Notes: a model not told the origin generated them from the letters alone. Positions 11,773 to 21,823 are shown, counted from the first letter of the stretch. The stretch: DNA of 64,000 nucleotides from an uncultured Bacteroidota bacterium (GCA_902626585.1 CACOGA010000002.1:62001-126000); one strand, 5' to 3'. Numbers and translations are program-made.

Positions 11773-12459
11773 TTATTTTTTTACTACAGGTATAAGATAA
11801 GAAATACTATAGCTAAACCCAGCGCCTAGGTTAGAACTGTCATATGTTCTATTAAAACCAGGGATATACAAATTTGTAATACCTTGTTTATTATTTTGTT
11901 TTAAGATATTCTTAAGTTGTAATTCAAAACCAAGAAAAAGATTATTTAATATCTCAGTTTTAAGTCCAAATACTAGTTCAAGCCAAAAAGCTTTTAAATC
12001 GGTTAGATTTACAGGTTCTGTTATAATTGATTCCCCCCAGTAGATGCTATTAGTATTGTAAATTGTATAACTATTTATGCTTTGATCAAATTGACTAAAT
12101 CCTAAATTAAAACCAGAGTAAACAAGATTTTGAGTTCTAATATCATTATTTAATTTAAAATTAACACCACATTTTAAATAGCTACCCTTTACTGTTGAAT
12201 TTAAATAATAACTACTAATTGTTTTTTCCTCATTCCCTAATTCTGAAAATATATATATTGATTCCTTTAATCTGATATCGCCACTTATTGATAATCCAGT
12301 ATAATCATTATCCGTGGCAGATTTAATTACTTTCTGAATATCAATTGCAGCTCGAACACCAAACTTTTCAATTGTATCATTTGTACTAGCTGAAAGACTG
12401 CTAAATATAAATGTTAAAATAAAGCTAGTGAAGAATCTTGACATGTGATTGATTTTCAT
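11773..12459 (-). CDS. DUF6048-type outer-membrane-like protein
   Basis: A protein of up to 228 residues with a signal peptide (MSRFFTSFILTFIFSSLSAS; this second ATG is also a possible start). The mature part alternates polar and hydrophobic residues in short strands and ends in YSISYLIPVVKK, as expected for an outer-membrane beta-barrel. I recognise it by position and pattern as DUF6048, a Bacteroidetes family commonly found next to a DUF6452 gene and RlmD; the assignment is therefore partly contextual. Its start lies inside the end of the DUF6452 gene (35-base overlap). Function unknown. Confidence 0.65.
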   Translation of the reverse strand: MKINHMSRFFTSFILTFIFSSLSASTNDTIEKFGVRAAIDIQKVIKSATDNDYTGLSISGDIRLKESIYIFSELGNEEKTISSYYLNSTVKGSYLKCGVNFKLNNDIRTQNLVYSGFNLGFSQFDQSINSYTIYNTNSIYWGESIITEPVNLTDLKAFWLELVFGLKTEILNNLFLGFELQLKNILKQNNKQGITNLYIPGFNRTYDSSNLGAGFSYSISYLIPVVKK

Positions 12460-12946
12460 TAGTTACAGAATTATTTAAAATAATGACATCAGAAATCCAA
12501 TTTTGGTTTCCAGTAGCATCCAAAGGATTATAGGGTAGAGCAAGTGATAAATTGTAGTAATTTATAAAACCACATGCTCTTGAAATGAAGGTTTCATTAA
12601 TTTCATAGTCAAAATAAACGTGATCTGGTAAGCCGGCAGGAATTACGGTTATATCATCTGAAAATTCTTTACAAAACTTAAAATTTGATATGGATTCATC
12701 ATCTCTAAGTGGAATTGCAATAGAATCGGTATTTATACCATTAATTTCGTTAATTAACACTAACTCATTATTTTTAACAATATACACCCCAAGACTTTCA
12801 ATATTTTTTCTTTCTTCAGCATTGTCTTTATCATAAAAAGTAACTATGAGTCGTGGAGTTGTTAATGTTGATTCAGGACAAATATCATCACTTTCACAAT
12901 TATATATTGTGATAATAATTAAAAATAAAACCAAATATTTATTCAT
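12425..12946 (-). CDS. DUF6452-type lipoprotein
   Basis: A 173-residue protein with an N-terminal hydrophobic segment ending in a likely lipidation cysteine (LFLIIITIYNC), followed by ESDDICPESTLTTPRLIVTFYD, which resembles DUF6452 proteins of Bacteroidetes. It is probably anchored in the inner or outer membrane facing the periplasm. The residue before the cysteine is asparagine, which is looser than the classic lipobox but tolerated in this phylum. It starts directly after the rlmD stop with no gap and overlaps the DUF6048 gene, so the three form one transcription unit. Function unknown. Confidence 0.65.
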   Translation of the reverse strand: MNKYLVLFLIIITIYNCESDDICPESTLTTPRLIVTFYDKDNAEERKNIESLGVYIVKNNELVLINEINGINTDSIAIPLRDDESISNFKFCKEFSDDITVIPAGLPDHVYFDYEINETFISRACGFINYYNLSLALPYNPLDATGNQNWISDVIILNNSVTNENQSHVKILH

Positions 12947-14350
12947 CTATATTTTTTCTAAAAGTACAACATTTTCTACATGGTATGTTTGGGGGAACAT
13001 GTCAATTGCTTGTGTGATTTTCAATTTGTAAAAATCTCTAAGTTCATAAATATCTCTTGCCTGGGTTGAGCTATTACAACTAACATAAATGATTTTATAC
13101 GGGGAAAGGTCTATTATTGATTTTATAACCGATTTTTCTAATCCATTTCTGGGAGGGTCAACTATAATTATATCGGGTTTTTTGATTCCTTTAATAGGTT
13201 TTGCTATAATATTTTTTACATCTCCATGAACAAATTTACAATTTGATATATTATTTAACTTTGAATTAGATTTTGCAGCTTGAACAGCATCTTTAATAGT
13301 CTCAATGCCAATTATTTTTTTTGCCTCTTTAGAAAGAAATAATGAAATAGTACCAATTCCGGAATATAAGTCATAAATAACCTCATTTCCACGAAGGTTT
13401 GCAAACTTCTTAACTATATTATAAAGTTTAATGGTTTGATAGGAATTTGTTTGAAAAAATGATTTGGCAGAAATTTTAAATAAAAGTTCACCTATTTTTT
13501 CTGTTATATAATTTTTACCGCTAAAGCAAAGTATATCAAGATCATAAATTGTATCGTTGGGCTTATTATTAATAACATACATTATAGATGTTATTTCATC
13601 AAATTCATTTTTAATTAGTTCTAAAAGATTCTTGGCCTTTTTAGAGTATTTGTAGAATTGAATTAACACCATTATTTCATTTGTAGTTGTTGTTCTGATC
13701 ATCAAGTTTCTTATATCTCCAACTTGATTTTTAAGATCAAAAAACTCTAAATTAAGTTCTAATGCTTTTTGTTTTGTGTAGTTTCTAATTTTATTTGAAA
13801 TGTTAGTTTGAAGATAACATTTATCAATATCAACAACCTTACTCCACATTCCTGATTTATGAAAGCCAAGTGCATTTTTATCAAAAATATCACCTTCTTC
13901 TCTAATCTCCTCTTCGGTTATCCATCTTGAATTACTAAAAGAAAATTCCATCTTATTTCTGTAGTAATACTTTTTATCTGATTTAATTATTGGAAGTTTT
14001 TTGTAAGATTTAATCTTACCGATTCTGATTAAATTTTCATTTACTTCTTTATCCTTGTATTTCAATTGTTCTTTATAATACATATTTTGCCAACTGCATC
14101 CTCCACAAAGCTCAAAATGTGAGCATTTTGGATCTATTCTTTTGGGAGAGTATTTATGATATTTGATTATATCGCCTTCTAAATACGATTTTCTTTTCTT
14201 TCTTACCCTGATGTCAACAATATCTCCAGGAACACCATTTTTTGTAAAAATTAATTTCTCTCCTTCTTTTTTGGATATAGATTTTCCGAGTGAACCTGCA
14301 TCTGTTAGTTCAATATTTTCTAAAACAATATTTCTTTTATTTCTACCCAC
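12947..14350 (-). CDS. rlmD: 23S rRNA (uracil-5-)-methyltransferase RlmD
   Basis: A 467-residue TrmA/RlmD-type enzyme that makes 5-methyluridine in rRNA. It begins with a TRAM-like domain, then CSHFELCGGC near residues 86-95, part of the iron-sulfur cluster site of the family. The methyltransferase domain carries YDLYSGIGTISLFLS, IVDPPRNGLEKSV and the nucleophile motif IIYVSCNSSTQARD, with the C-terminal DMFPQTYHVENVVLL. All landmark residues are present. RlmD and the two small genes behind it are contiguous. The gene diverges from rocD across 71 bases. Confidence 0.92.
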   Translation of the reverse strand: MGRNKRNIVLENIELTDAGSLGKSISKKEGEKLIFTKNGVPGDIVDIRVRKKRKSYLEGDIIKYHKYSPKRIDPKCSHFELCGGCSWQNMYYKEQLKYKDKEVNENLIRIGKIKSYKKLPIIKSDKKYYYRNKMEFSFSNSRWITEEEIREEGDIFDKNALGFHKSGMWSKVVDIDKCYLQTNISNKIRNYTKQKALELNLEFFDLKNQVGDIRNLMIRTTTTNEIMVLIQFYKYSKKAKNLLELIKNEFDEITSIMYVINNKPNDTIYDLDILCFSGKNYITEKIGELLFKISAKSFFQTNSYQTIKLYNIVKKFANLRGNEVIYDLYSGIGTISLFLSKEAKKIIGIETIKDAVQAAKSNSKLNNISNCKFVHGDVKNIIAKPIKGIKKPDIIIVDPPRNGLEKSVIKSIIDLSPYKIIYVSCNSSTQARDIYELRDFYKLKITQAIDMFPQTYHVENVVLLEKI

Positions 14351-14421
14351 TCTAAACTAATTGTCACTAAATATAATTCATTAAATTTGGACTAAAATAG
14401 AACTAGCAAAAAATTAATACA

Positions 14422-15645
14422 ATGTTAACTTCAAAAAACATAATTGATCTAGAGTATAAGTATGGTGCACACAATTATCATCCGCTTCCTGTGGTTTTGG
14501 AAAAAGGTGAAGGAGTTTTTTTATGGGACGTAGAAGGAAAGAGGTATTATGATTTTTTATCTGCCTATTCAGCAGTTAATCAAGGACATTGTCATCCTAA
14601 GATAATTTCTGCATTATTTAATCAGTCAAATAAATTAACATTAACATCAAGAGCATTTCATAATAATGTTTTAGGTCAATATGAAAAATTTATCACTGAA
14701 TTTTTTGGGTATGATAAAGTATTGCCAATGAATACCGGAGTAGAGGGTGGTGAAACTGCGGTTAAACTAGCAAGAAAATGGGGTTATGAAGTTAAAAAGG
14801 TTCCCAATGATTCTGCAAAAATTATTTTTGTTGAAGGAAATTTTTGGGGTAGAACCTTAGGTGCAATTTCCTCTTCAACTGATCCAAGTAGCACTAATGG
14901 TTTTGGTCCTTTTATGCCGGGTTATGAAATTATTCCTTATAATGATATTCAATCACTTAAGGATTCTTTAAAAGATCAAAATGTCGTTGCGTTTATGGTT
15001 GAACCAATTCAGGGAGAAGCTGGAGTTGTAGTTCCTGATGAAGATTATTTAAAGAAAGCATATGATTTATGTAAAGAATCTAATGTTTTATTTATTGCAG
15101 ATGAAGTGCAAACGGGTATCGGTAGAACAGGTAAAATGCTTTGCTGCGAACATCATGGATTCAAGCCTGATATATTAATTTTAGGAAAAGCTCTTTCAGG
15201 TGGTGTATTTCCTGTTTCAGCAATATTAGCGTCTGATGAGGTTATGCTTACAATTAAACCTGGTGAACATGGCTCTACATTTGGTGGTAATCCGGTTGCT
15301 TGTGAAGTGGCTATGGCTGCATTGAACGTCATTAGAGATGAGAAATTAGCTGAAAATGCAGATAAAATGGGAGTTATTTTTAGACAAAAGCTTCAATCTT
15401 ACATTGAAGGAAGCAAAATTGTTAAAAAAATTAGGGGAAAAGGATTGTTAAATGCTATTGTAATAAATGATGAAGAGAATAGTGATATCGCTTGGAATAT
15501 ATGTTTAAAAATGGCTCAAAATGGACTACTTGCTAAACCCACACATGGTAATATAATTAGATTTGCACCACCTTTAATCATCAATAAGGTGCAGCTAAAC
15601 GATTGCATTGATATAATTATAACCTCTCTTAAAGATTTTGAATAA
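14422..15645 (+). CDS. rocD: ornithine--oxo-acid aminotransferase
   Basis: A class III PLP aminotransferase of 407 residues. Family signatures are visible throughout: [68 protein letters not shown], and [16 protein letters not shown] with the PLP-binding lysine. [21 protein letters not shown] is typical of ornithine aminotransferase. It moves the delta-amino group of ornithine to 2-oxoglutarate, giving glutamate semialdehyde, linking arginine and proline metabolism. It starts with ATG and is followed after 34 bases by a cysteine desulfurase gene. Confidence 0.93.
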   Translation: MLTSKNIIDLEYKYGAHNYHPLPVVLEKGEGVFLWDVEGKRYYDFLSAYSAVNQGHCHPKIISALFNQSNKLTLTSRAFHNNVLGQYEKFITEFFGYDKVLPMNTGVEGGETAVKLARKWGYEVKKVPNDSAKIIFVEGNFWGRTLGAISSSTDPSSTNGFGPFMPGYEIIPYNDIQSLKDSLKDQNVVAFMVEPIQGEAGVVVPDEDYLKKAYDLCKESNVLFIADEVQTGIGRTGKMLCCEHHGFKPDILILGKALSGGVFPVSAILASDEVMLTIKPGEHGSTFGGNPVACEVAMAALNVIRDEKLAENADKMGVIFRQKLQSYIEGSKIVKKIRGKGLLNAIVINDEENSDIAWNICLKMAQNGLLAKPTHGNIIRFAPPLIINKVQLNDCIDIIITSLKDFE

Positions 15646-15679
15646 TAATTTAATAAATTAGTATTGCTAACTATTTGAT

Positions 15680-16825
15680 ATGTCTACAATTTATCTTGAC
15701 AATGCCGCTACTACAAGGGTGAGAGAAGAGGTGGTTGATAAAATTTCATCTATCATTAAAAATGAATACGGAAACCCTTCATCTACACATAGTTATGGTA
15801 GATCATCTAAATCTTTAATTGAATCATCAAGAAAAGAAATTGCAGATATTTTAAATGTAAAACCTTCCGAAATAATATTTACTTCTGGCGGCACTGAAGG
15901 AGATAATATGATTATTAGAAATTGTGTTAATAATCTAGGTGTTTCTCGTATAATTACAACAAAAATCGAACATCATGCTGTAACTCACACTATTGACGAT
16001 CTTTTCAGGTCAAATAATATTAAGGTTTCATATGTAAAGGTATTAAAATCAGGACATGTTGATTTAAATGACTTAGAGGAAATATTAAAAAAATCTGATG
16101 AAAAATCACTGGTTAGCTTAATGCATATAAATAATGAAATTGGAAATATTACCGATATTCAATTGGTTTCTGAAATTTGTCAAAAATATAATGCCTTGTT
16201 TCACAGTGATACAGTTCAATCTATTGGACATTATGATTTAGATTTTCAAAATATAAAAGTTGATTTTTTTGTTGCAAGTGCCCATAAATTTCATGGCCCT
16301 AAGGGTGTTGGATTTGCATTCGTAAGAAAAAATACAAACCTAGGATCATATATTACAGGGGGAATGCAGGAAAAGGGGCTTAGAGCAGGTACCGAGTCAG
16401 TTCATAATATAGTTGGGATGTCAGAGGCATTAAAAATTTCAACTAAAAATCTCAAATCTGAAAAAGAATATATAACTGAATTAAAAACCTATTTTATTTC
16501 CGCACTAAAAAAGAAGGTGAAAAATGTTAAATTTAATGGCTTATGTGAAGATTTGAATAACTCGACTTATACATTGGTTAACATATTACTTCCGATAAAG
16601 CGTGACATTGGTGGATTGTTTATGTTCAAATTAGATATGAAAGGAATTGCCTGCTCTAAAGGTAGTGCTTGTCAGAGTGGGAGTGATACTGGTTCACATG
16701 TGTTAAAAGAAATACAAAACGAAGAAGATAACAAAAAGGTATCCCTAAGATTTTCATTTAGTATTTATAATACAAAGAAAGAGCTTGACTTTGTCATCGA
16801 ACAAATTAATGATTTGATAAATTAG
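15680..16825 (+). CDS. cysteine desulfurase, NifS/IscS class
   Basis: A 381-residue class V PLP enzyme that removes sulfur from cysteine for iron-sulfur clusters and thiolated tRNA. Seen are the IYLDNAATTRVREEV start, IIFTSGGTEGDNMII, SAHKFHGPKGVGF with the PLP lysine, RAGTESVHNIVGM, and the catalytic loop GIACSKGSACQSGS. That loop with two cysteines and the RAGTE motif point to the NifS/IscS group rather than SufS. No iscU is beside it. The last four bases overlap the convergent TonB-dependent receptor (shared TTAG). Confidence 0.9.
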   Translation: MSTIYLDNAATTRVREEVVDKISSIIKNEYGNPSSTHSYGRSSKSLIESSRKEIADILNVKPSEIIFTSGGTEGDNMIIRNCVNNLGVSRIITTKIEHHAVTHTIDDLFRSNNIKVSYVKVLKSGHVDLNDLEEILKKSDEKSLVSLMHINNEIGNITDIQLVSEICQKYNALFHSDTVQSIGHYDLDFQNIKVDFFVASAHKFHGPKGVGFAFVRKNTNLGSYITGGMQEKGLRAGTESVHNIVGMSEALKISTKNLKSEKEYITELKTYFISALKKKVKNVKFNGLCEDLNNSTYTLVNILLPIKRDIGGLFMFKLDMKGIACSKGSACQSGSDTGSHVLKEIQNEEDNKKVSLRFSFSIYNTKKELDFVIEQINDLIN

Positions 16826-19266
16826 AATTTAACATCCATATTGAGATTAAATATTCTTGGGCTAAGATAGTTTGGAATACTGTATTGTCTTTTTGAGTAA
16901 ACATCTCTTACCCATGTATTTGTAATTGTATTTTGAATGTTAAACATATTGAATATCTCTATGCCAATTGAGACTTCTTCAACGTTAAAAAGTTTTTTAG
17001 CATCCTCAATTAAATACATAATACCTATATCAGCTCTTTTATAATCTGGCAATCTGTTTAAATATTCATAAGGATCTGCATAGCTGGGAGAACCTCCTGG
17101 TAATCCTGTATTATATATCAAATTAATAAACATCTTTAAATTAGGCATATTGGGAACATAATCTTGAAATAATACCCCAAATTTTAATCTTTGGTCAGTT
17201 GGTCTAGAAATATAACCCCGATTATCAATATTTTCTTCAGTTTTCAAGTATCCAAAGCTAAACCATGATTCGGTTCCTTTAACAAACTCTCCGTTTAACC
17301 TCAAATCTAATCCGTAGGCGTATCCAAATGCGTTATTATTAGCCACATATCTAATTCTTACATTATCAATAGTGTAGGTATTTAAATCATCTAAATCCTT
17401 ATAATACATTTCCGAGTTTAATCTAAAAGGCCTATTCCATAAATCAAACTTATATTCATTTGATAATACATAATGTATTGACTTTTGTGCTTTTAATGAG
17501 GGATTGATTTCACCAGAAAAATTTCTCAGTCCCTTGTAGAATGGAGGTTGATAATATACACCATATTTTAAATTGAAAATCATTTTTGGATTCCAGCTTG
17601 GCACATATCCAATTTGAAATCTTGGGCTTATCACTGTTTTGCTCTTTACATCATTTGACCAATCTTCGCTTGAATTTAATGACCAATTGTGTGCCCTTAG
17701 ACCAATGTTATAATAAATCTTATCGTTATTTATATAGCTTTCACTTTCCCATTGGGAATAAAATTGGATTCTTTCTATTGAAGTATCAATTGTGGATCGA
17801 ATATTCTGAAATGGAACTATTGGCCCCTCATTAGCCTCATAGGGTTGTTCAGAAATATTAGTAATGAAAGGTGGGTCAATAAAATAACCAGCAGAATCAA
17901 TAACTTCCCATTCAACAATTCTGTCACTTATATTTTCTTTTGTGAATTTGAGCGAGAAATTGAATTCGTTTTTCTTTCTTATTAATTTGAGTTTAGATTC
18001 AATATTAAAAATTTGAGCATTTAAATCATTTCTTGCGTGATTCAGTTGACTTCCAACTCCCTGGCTAAATTCTACCTCCCCTAGATCCTGACTGCCAATA
18101 TTAGTATTCACTTCTGCGAGATTGTATTGTGCTAGAATATCAAAATACTCTTTTTCAGTCGTATTGTAAAAAGATGAGTTTATTGTGTAAGTATCGCGTT
18201 GATTTGGTGTATAATTAACGGAAATAGAGTTAAAAAAAGTGGTATATCTATCTTTTTCTTCTCCGTCATAAAATATTATTAATGCTAGTGGATCATCAAG
18301 TGTTCCAAAGTTGGTTTGTCTATTTAGAGGCTTAAAATTGTATCTATTTAATGAAAAATTAGTGAGAGTCGATATACTAAGTCTAGGGTTAATGGCTAGT
18401 CTTAAATGGTTTTGTAAATCAAAAAATGAAGGCTTAAAGTTTGAGTTTGTTTCTTTTGAATTTACTAATAAGCTATTGTCTCTATATCTTAACCCAAGTA
18501 TATTTGAAATATTTTTATCTTTTGAAACATTTTCTGAAGTAAAGCTGCCTCCTAAAAAACTCGTATTAATTTTATATTGATTTGATTCTGGAGATTTATA
18601 TTTAATATCCAAAACCGATGACATCTTATCTCCATATATAGCTTCAAATCCTCCAGATGAAAATTTGATATCATCTGTCATTTCTGAATTAACAAAACTT
18701 AAACCTTCTTGTTGACCAGACCTTATTAAAAAGGGTCTGTAAATTTCAATCCCATTTACGTATACAAGATTTTCATCAAAATTTCCACCTCTGACAGAGT
18801 ATTGTGTGCTCATTTCATTGTTAATACTTACCCCAGGAAGAGTTTTTAAAATATTTTCAATTCCAGGCTGAACACCTTTAATATCTCTTAATTTTTCAGG
18901 TGATATATTTTGAATAGACTTTAAATCCTCTCTTCTTGTTGTATTTAAGATAACTTCAGAAATCTGTTCAATATTGTTACTTAAAACTGGATTAAATTCA
19001 AGGATTTCTTTTTTTGATAAGTTAACTGTAATTTGAAGTCTTTTGTGATTTATATGAGTAAATACAACATTAATATTTTTACCTGACGGAATTTCAATTT
19101 TATAATATCCATTCATATCACTGATTGTGCCTTTATTATCGAATTGAATATTAGCATCTTTTATTGGAAAATTTTCTTCATCTAATATCAAACCAGTAAT
19201 GACAGCATCTTGTGAAAAAAAATATGAAGACACAAGACAAAATAAAATGAGTACAAAATTTTTCAT
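16822..19266 (-). CDS. TonB-dependent receptor with N-terminal carboxypeptidase-regulatory-like domain
   Basis: An outer-membrane receptor of 814 residues. It has a signal peptide (MKNFVLILFCLVSSYFFSQ), a CarboxypepD_reg-like domain (about 22-100), a plug domain with GVQPGIENILKTLPGVSINNEMSTQYSVRGG (about 132-162) and VYVNGIEIYRPFL, and a long beta-barrel ending in the aromatic-rich YLSPRIFNLNMDVKF. It is not of the SusC type and no SusD gene follows. The start ATG overlaps the stop of the upstream LytM peptidase gene (ATGA), so the two are translationally coupled. Ligand unknown. Confidence 0.88.
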   Translation of the reverse strand: MKNFVLILFCLVSSYFFSQDAVITGLILDEENFPIKDANIQFDNKGTISDMNGYYKIEIPSGKNINVVFTHINHKRLQITVNLSKKEILEFNPVLSNNIEQISEVILNTTRREDLKSIQNISPEKLRDIKGVQPGIENILKTLPGVSINNEMSTQYSVRGGNFDENLVYVNGIEIYRPFLIRSGQQEGLSFVNSEMTDDIKFSSGGFEAIYGDKMSSVLDIKYKSPESNQYKINTSFLGGSFTSENVSKDKNISNILGLRYRDNSLLVNSKETNSNFKPSFFDLQNHLRLAINPRLSISTLTNFSLNRYNFKPLNRQTNFGTLDDPLALIIFYDGEEKDRYTTFFNSISVNYTPNQRDTYTINSSFYNTTEKEYFDILAQYNLAEVNTNIGSQDLGEVEFSQGVGSQLNHARNDLNAQIFNIESKLKLIRKKNEFNFSLKFTKENISDRIVEWEVIDSAGYFIDPPFITNISEQPYEANEGPIVPFQNIRSTIDTSIERIQFYSQWESESYINNDKIYYNIGLRAHNWSLNSSEDWSNDVKSKTVISPRFQIGYVPSWNPKMIFNLKYGVYYQPPFYKGLRNFSGEINPSLKAQKSIHYVLSNEYKFDLWNRPFRLNSEMYYKDLDDLNTYTIDNVRIRYVANNNAFGYAYGLDLRLNGEFVKGTESWFSFGYLKTEENIDNRGYISRPTDQRLKFGVLFQDYVPNMPNLKMFINLIYNTGLPGGSPSYADPYEYLNRLPDYKRADIGIMYLIEDAKKLFNVEEVSIGIEIFNMFNIQNTITNTWVRDVYSKRQYSIPNYLSPRIFNLNMDVKF

Positions 19267-20957
19267 TTTTTTGTTATTCTAAAAAAAACTTTTTCAAGAC
19301 GACTGGTATTCCCAACATTATCTTTAATACTGACTTTTAATATATTTTTGGATTCAGAATTATTGATGTTATCGTCAAAATCGTAAGTTAAAATTCCTTT
19401 CATGGGGTTGTATTCTAAAAGAATCCATTTGTCATTTAATGTACCCCTGTAAGAGCTTATTCCTGAATTTTCGTCATTTATCCTTATTTGCAATTTATCT
19501 TTGTTTGAAATCCACTGATTATCTTCAACATCAATTAAATTTATACTAGGTGGAATTGAATCGACTTTTATCATATAATCACCCAAAAGTTTGATATCAG
19601 CAATCAGTTCACTATTTTTTAATTCATTTGAAACAAAAGATGATTTATTGCCTTTCTCAAGCTTAGCGATATAAGTTTTATTTACTGTTGATTCATTATA
19701 ACGTTTTGTATTAAATTTAATTGTCATCTCTTTAAGCACAGGAATTGAATCTTTGTCGATTGATAAAATATTATCTCTTTCAATAATTTCAATTTCTTTA
19801 TCTGTGTAAAAAGTATTTTTATTTAATTTAATTGACGAACTAGCAAATGATAAATTATATACACTATCCTTATTAATTGAATAAATATTTTTTGATTTTG
19901 GCTCCTTGGTTCTGTAATTTATTTTTTCTTTCCAACGTATAGGAACCAAGATTTCAGTATAATTTTTATTGTAGTCAAATAGACGAATTTTATATAAGTA
20001 AACCTTATTTTGATCTTTAATATTTATAACCCCATTTCCAAGAGATCTGTTATACATATCAAGAGGATTATAGTCTTCTATATAAAGTTTCTGTATTCTT
20101 ATTTTTTTATTCTTATAAGATGCATAATCAATAAACGTATTAATATGCCTCCATTCATCATATGAGAATGAATTTAAATTCATTTCAAAAACTTTTTCGC
20201 CATCCATGTTTACTTTAATTTCAGATAAACCCATTTTATTCCAAGTGTTATTCATTCTATCATATGAGTTTACGCCAAATCCTATTAAACCATTTGTATT
20301 AAGGGTGTCGGATATAAAAAGTTTATTGGAAATCTTTGTAAGCTCAAGATTTTTAAAGCTCGAGTTTGAACCACTAATCGAATTTTTTGGAATTTCTTTA
20401 TAGTGTAAGCCAAGTACTACTGGTGAAATAGTATCGGTGACAGAATAGTTTTTGTATTTCATCGGGTTTATTGGTCTGTCCATATTATCTCTTAACTCAT
20501 AATGTAAATGTGGTCCATAGCTTCTTCCCGTATTACCGCTATATCCAATTAGCTCCTTTTCATTTATTCTAATTTCATTTTCTTTTGGGTAAACTCTGAA
20601 TGTGTAAGATTCTCTTTTGTACTGAATTTCTTTAACAATCTTTTCAATTTTTGGCGAATACTTTTTTAAATGTGCATAAACAGATGTCTGGCCATTATCA
20701 TGTTTTATATATAACGCTTTTCCATAACCTCCGTGAGTAATTTGAATCCTGGTCACATATCCGCTTCCTATAGAATAAACATTAAAACCTTCTCTGCCTT
20801 TTGTTTTTATATCGATTCCCGCATGAAAATGATTTGGCCTTAACTCGCCAAATGTTCCAGAAAGTATTATTGGGATTTCCATCGGATAGTCACCTGAGTT
20901 TTGGGAATTTACAATCCAATTAAAAAATATAAATATTATTAAAATGTAACATCTCAT
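19263..20957 (-). CDS. M23 (LytM-type) metallopeptidase with long C-terminal extension
   Basis: A 564-residue exported protein: signal peptide (CYILIIFIFFNWIVNSQ), then a LytM/peptidase M23 domain at about residues 30-165 with zinc-ligand motifs NHFHAGIDIKTK and GRSYGPHLHYELRD, plus the YAHL segment. It probably cuts peptidoglycan cross-links or helps envelope assembly. The remaining ~400 residues contain beta-rich, Ig-like segments (for example SIKDNVGNTSRLEKVFF near the end) with no domain that I can name. Its stop overlaps the start of the TonB-dependent receptor gene. It diverges from the zapA operon. Confidence 0.85.
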   Translation of the reverse strand: MRCYILIIFIFFNWIVNSQNSGDYPMEIPIILSGTFGELRPNHFHAGIDIKTKGREGFNVYSIGSGYVTRIQITHGGYGKALYIKHDNGQTSVYAHLKKYSPKIEKIVKEIQYKRESYTFRVYPKENEIRINEKELIGYSGNTGRSYGPHLHYELRDNMDRPINPMKYKNYSVTDTISPVVLGLHYKEIPKNSISGSNSSFKNLELTKISNKLFISDTLNTNGLIGFGVNSYDRMNNTWNKMGLSEIKVNMDGEKVFEMNLNSFSYDEWRHINTFIDYASYKNKKIRIQKLYIEDYNPLDMYNRSLGNGVINIKDQNKVYLYKIRLFDYNKNYTEILVPIRWKEKINYRTKEPKSKNIYSINKDSVYNLSFASSSIKLNKNTFYTDKEIEIIERDNILSIDKDSIPVLKEMTIKFNTKRYNESTVNKTYIAKLEKGNKSSFVSNELKNSELIADIKLLGDYMIKVDSIPPSINLIDVEDNQWISNKDKLQIRINDENSGISSYRGTLNDKWILLEYNPMKGILTYDFDDNINNSESKNILKVSIKDNVGNTSRLEKVFFRITKK

Positions 20958-21024
20958 TACATCCTAAAATAATATATAATTGTAATTAATAAATGAAAAA
21001 CTCAGAAAATTTAAAATTGAATGT

Positions 21025-21032
21025 TAAATTTG
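21025..21032 (+). promoter_or_regulatory. candidate -7 promoter element for the zapA/6S operon
   Basis: TAAATTTG exactly matches TAnnTTTG, with 19 bases to the GTG start of the coiled-coil gene. No clear -33 TTTG was found. Confidence 0.4.
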
Positions 21033-21051
21033 TTAGTGTAGTAATTATGTT

Positions 21052-21345
21052 GTGAAAAAAATTAGAGACTTATTGCTTGATCTAGAAAAAAAAGTTGAAG
21101 TTAATCTAGAAGAACTTAAACAAGTAAGACAAGAAAACAATAAATTACTAAAAATGAATCAAGACCTGATTAATGAAAAGAACAATTCAGAGTTAGACTT
21201 AAAATCTCTTGAAGAAAAGTTTAAAGCTTTGAAAATAGCAAATTCTATTTCAGGAAATGAAAATAATAATATAAATGAAACAAGAAGTGAGATTGACTCA
21301 CTAATAAGAGAGATAGATTTATGTATTTCTCATTTATCAGAGTAA
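21052..21345 (+). CDS. small coiled-coil protein upstream of zapA (possibly ZapB-like)
   Basis: A 97-residue, highly charged, lysine- and glutamate-rich protein. Residues about 5-60 form an uninterrupted heptad-like coiled coil (LLLDLEKKVEVNLEELKQVRQENNKLLKMNQDL). It starts with GTG at 21052; there is no upstream in-frame ATG before a stop. The stop is two bases before the zapA ATG. A short coiled-coil gene in this place is common in flavobacteria, and ZapB, a coiled-coil partner of ZapA at the division ring, is the obvious analogy, but homology to ZapB is not shown by sequence alone. Confidence 0.75.
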   Translation: MKKIRDLLLDLEKKVEVNLEELKQVRQENNKLLKMNQDLINEKNNSELDLKSLEEKFKALKIANSISGNENNNINETRSEIDSLIREIDLCISHLSE

Positions 21346-21347
21346 AA

Positions 21348-21635
21348 ATGAGCGAGAAGTTAAAAATTAAGCTATCAGTTGCAAATAGGGTTTACCCCCT
21401 TACGATTGACCCTGCAAAAGAGCAAGGTTTAAGGTTAGCATCACAGCAAATTAATACATTGATAAAAAAATTTGAACAGAATTATTCTGTTCGGGACAAG
21501 CAAGATGCGCTAGCCATGTGTGCGCTTCAAATTGCTTCCAGTAAAAATCAAAGTTCCTTGAATGAAGAAACATTTATCAACGAGATTGAAGAAAGCTTGA
21601 GCAAGATGATAGATATTCTTGAGAACAAAGAATAA
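21348..21635 (+). CDS. zapA: cell division protein ZapA
   Basis: A 95-residue ZapA-like protein. The N-terminal part KIKLSVANRVYPLTIDPAKEQGLRLASQQIN is the conserved globular head, followed by a helix with RDKQDALAMCALQIAS, and a C-terminal coiled coil. ZapA promotes bundling of FtsZ filaments at mid-cell. The ORF track begins at 21321 inside the upstream gene; ATG 21348 gives the family N-terminus (MSEKLKIKLSV). The region just downstream holds a candidate 6S RNA, the same neighbour that zapA has in many bacteria. Confidence 0.88.
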   Translation: MSEKLKIKLSVANRVYPLTIDPAKEQGLRLASQQINTLIKKFEQNYSVRDKQDALAMCALQIASSKNQSSLNEETFINEIEESLSKMIDILENKE

Positions 21636-21660
21636 GTTCTTTAAATAATTTTTAAAAACT

Positions 21661-21823
21661 ACCTACACTAGTTTTTTTTGTAAACTCAACGCTAATTAAT
21701 TATAAAGGGTGAGTTTAGATTGTTAAATCGTGCTGAAATTTTGTTCAGATTTTTGATCAGTCTTGTAGCCCTAATCCTGTTTAAATGGAGTTTTAATAAA
21801 AAAGCTTTTGTAGGTTTTTTTTT
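21661..21823 (+). ncRNA. ssrS: candidate 6S RNA (ssrS; possibly the Flavo-1 class)
   Basis: The 212 bases between zapA and xerD hold no ORF. The terminal stem is seen directly: ACCTACA (21661-21667) pairs with TGTAGGT (21809-21815), and the 3' arm runs into a tract of nine T, as at an intrinsic terminator. Inside, TAAACTCA (21681-21688) pairs with TGAGTTTA (21710-21717), and CTGAA (21733-21737) with TTCAG (21744-21748). Size (~160 nt), a closed terminal stem around a loosely paired centre, and the position after zapA all agree with 6S RNA, which binds RNA polymerase. The family assignment is inference; the strand could not be tested independently. Confidence 0.6.

Noticed and set aside
21321-21347. 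N-terminal extension of the zapA ORF into the upstream gene
   Set aside because: The conserved ZapA head begins at MSEKLKIKL, encoded from 21348, just after the upstream stop.
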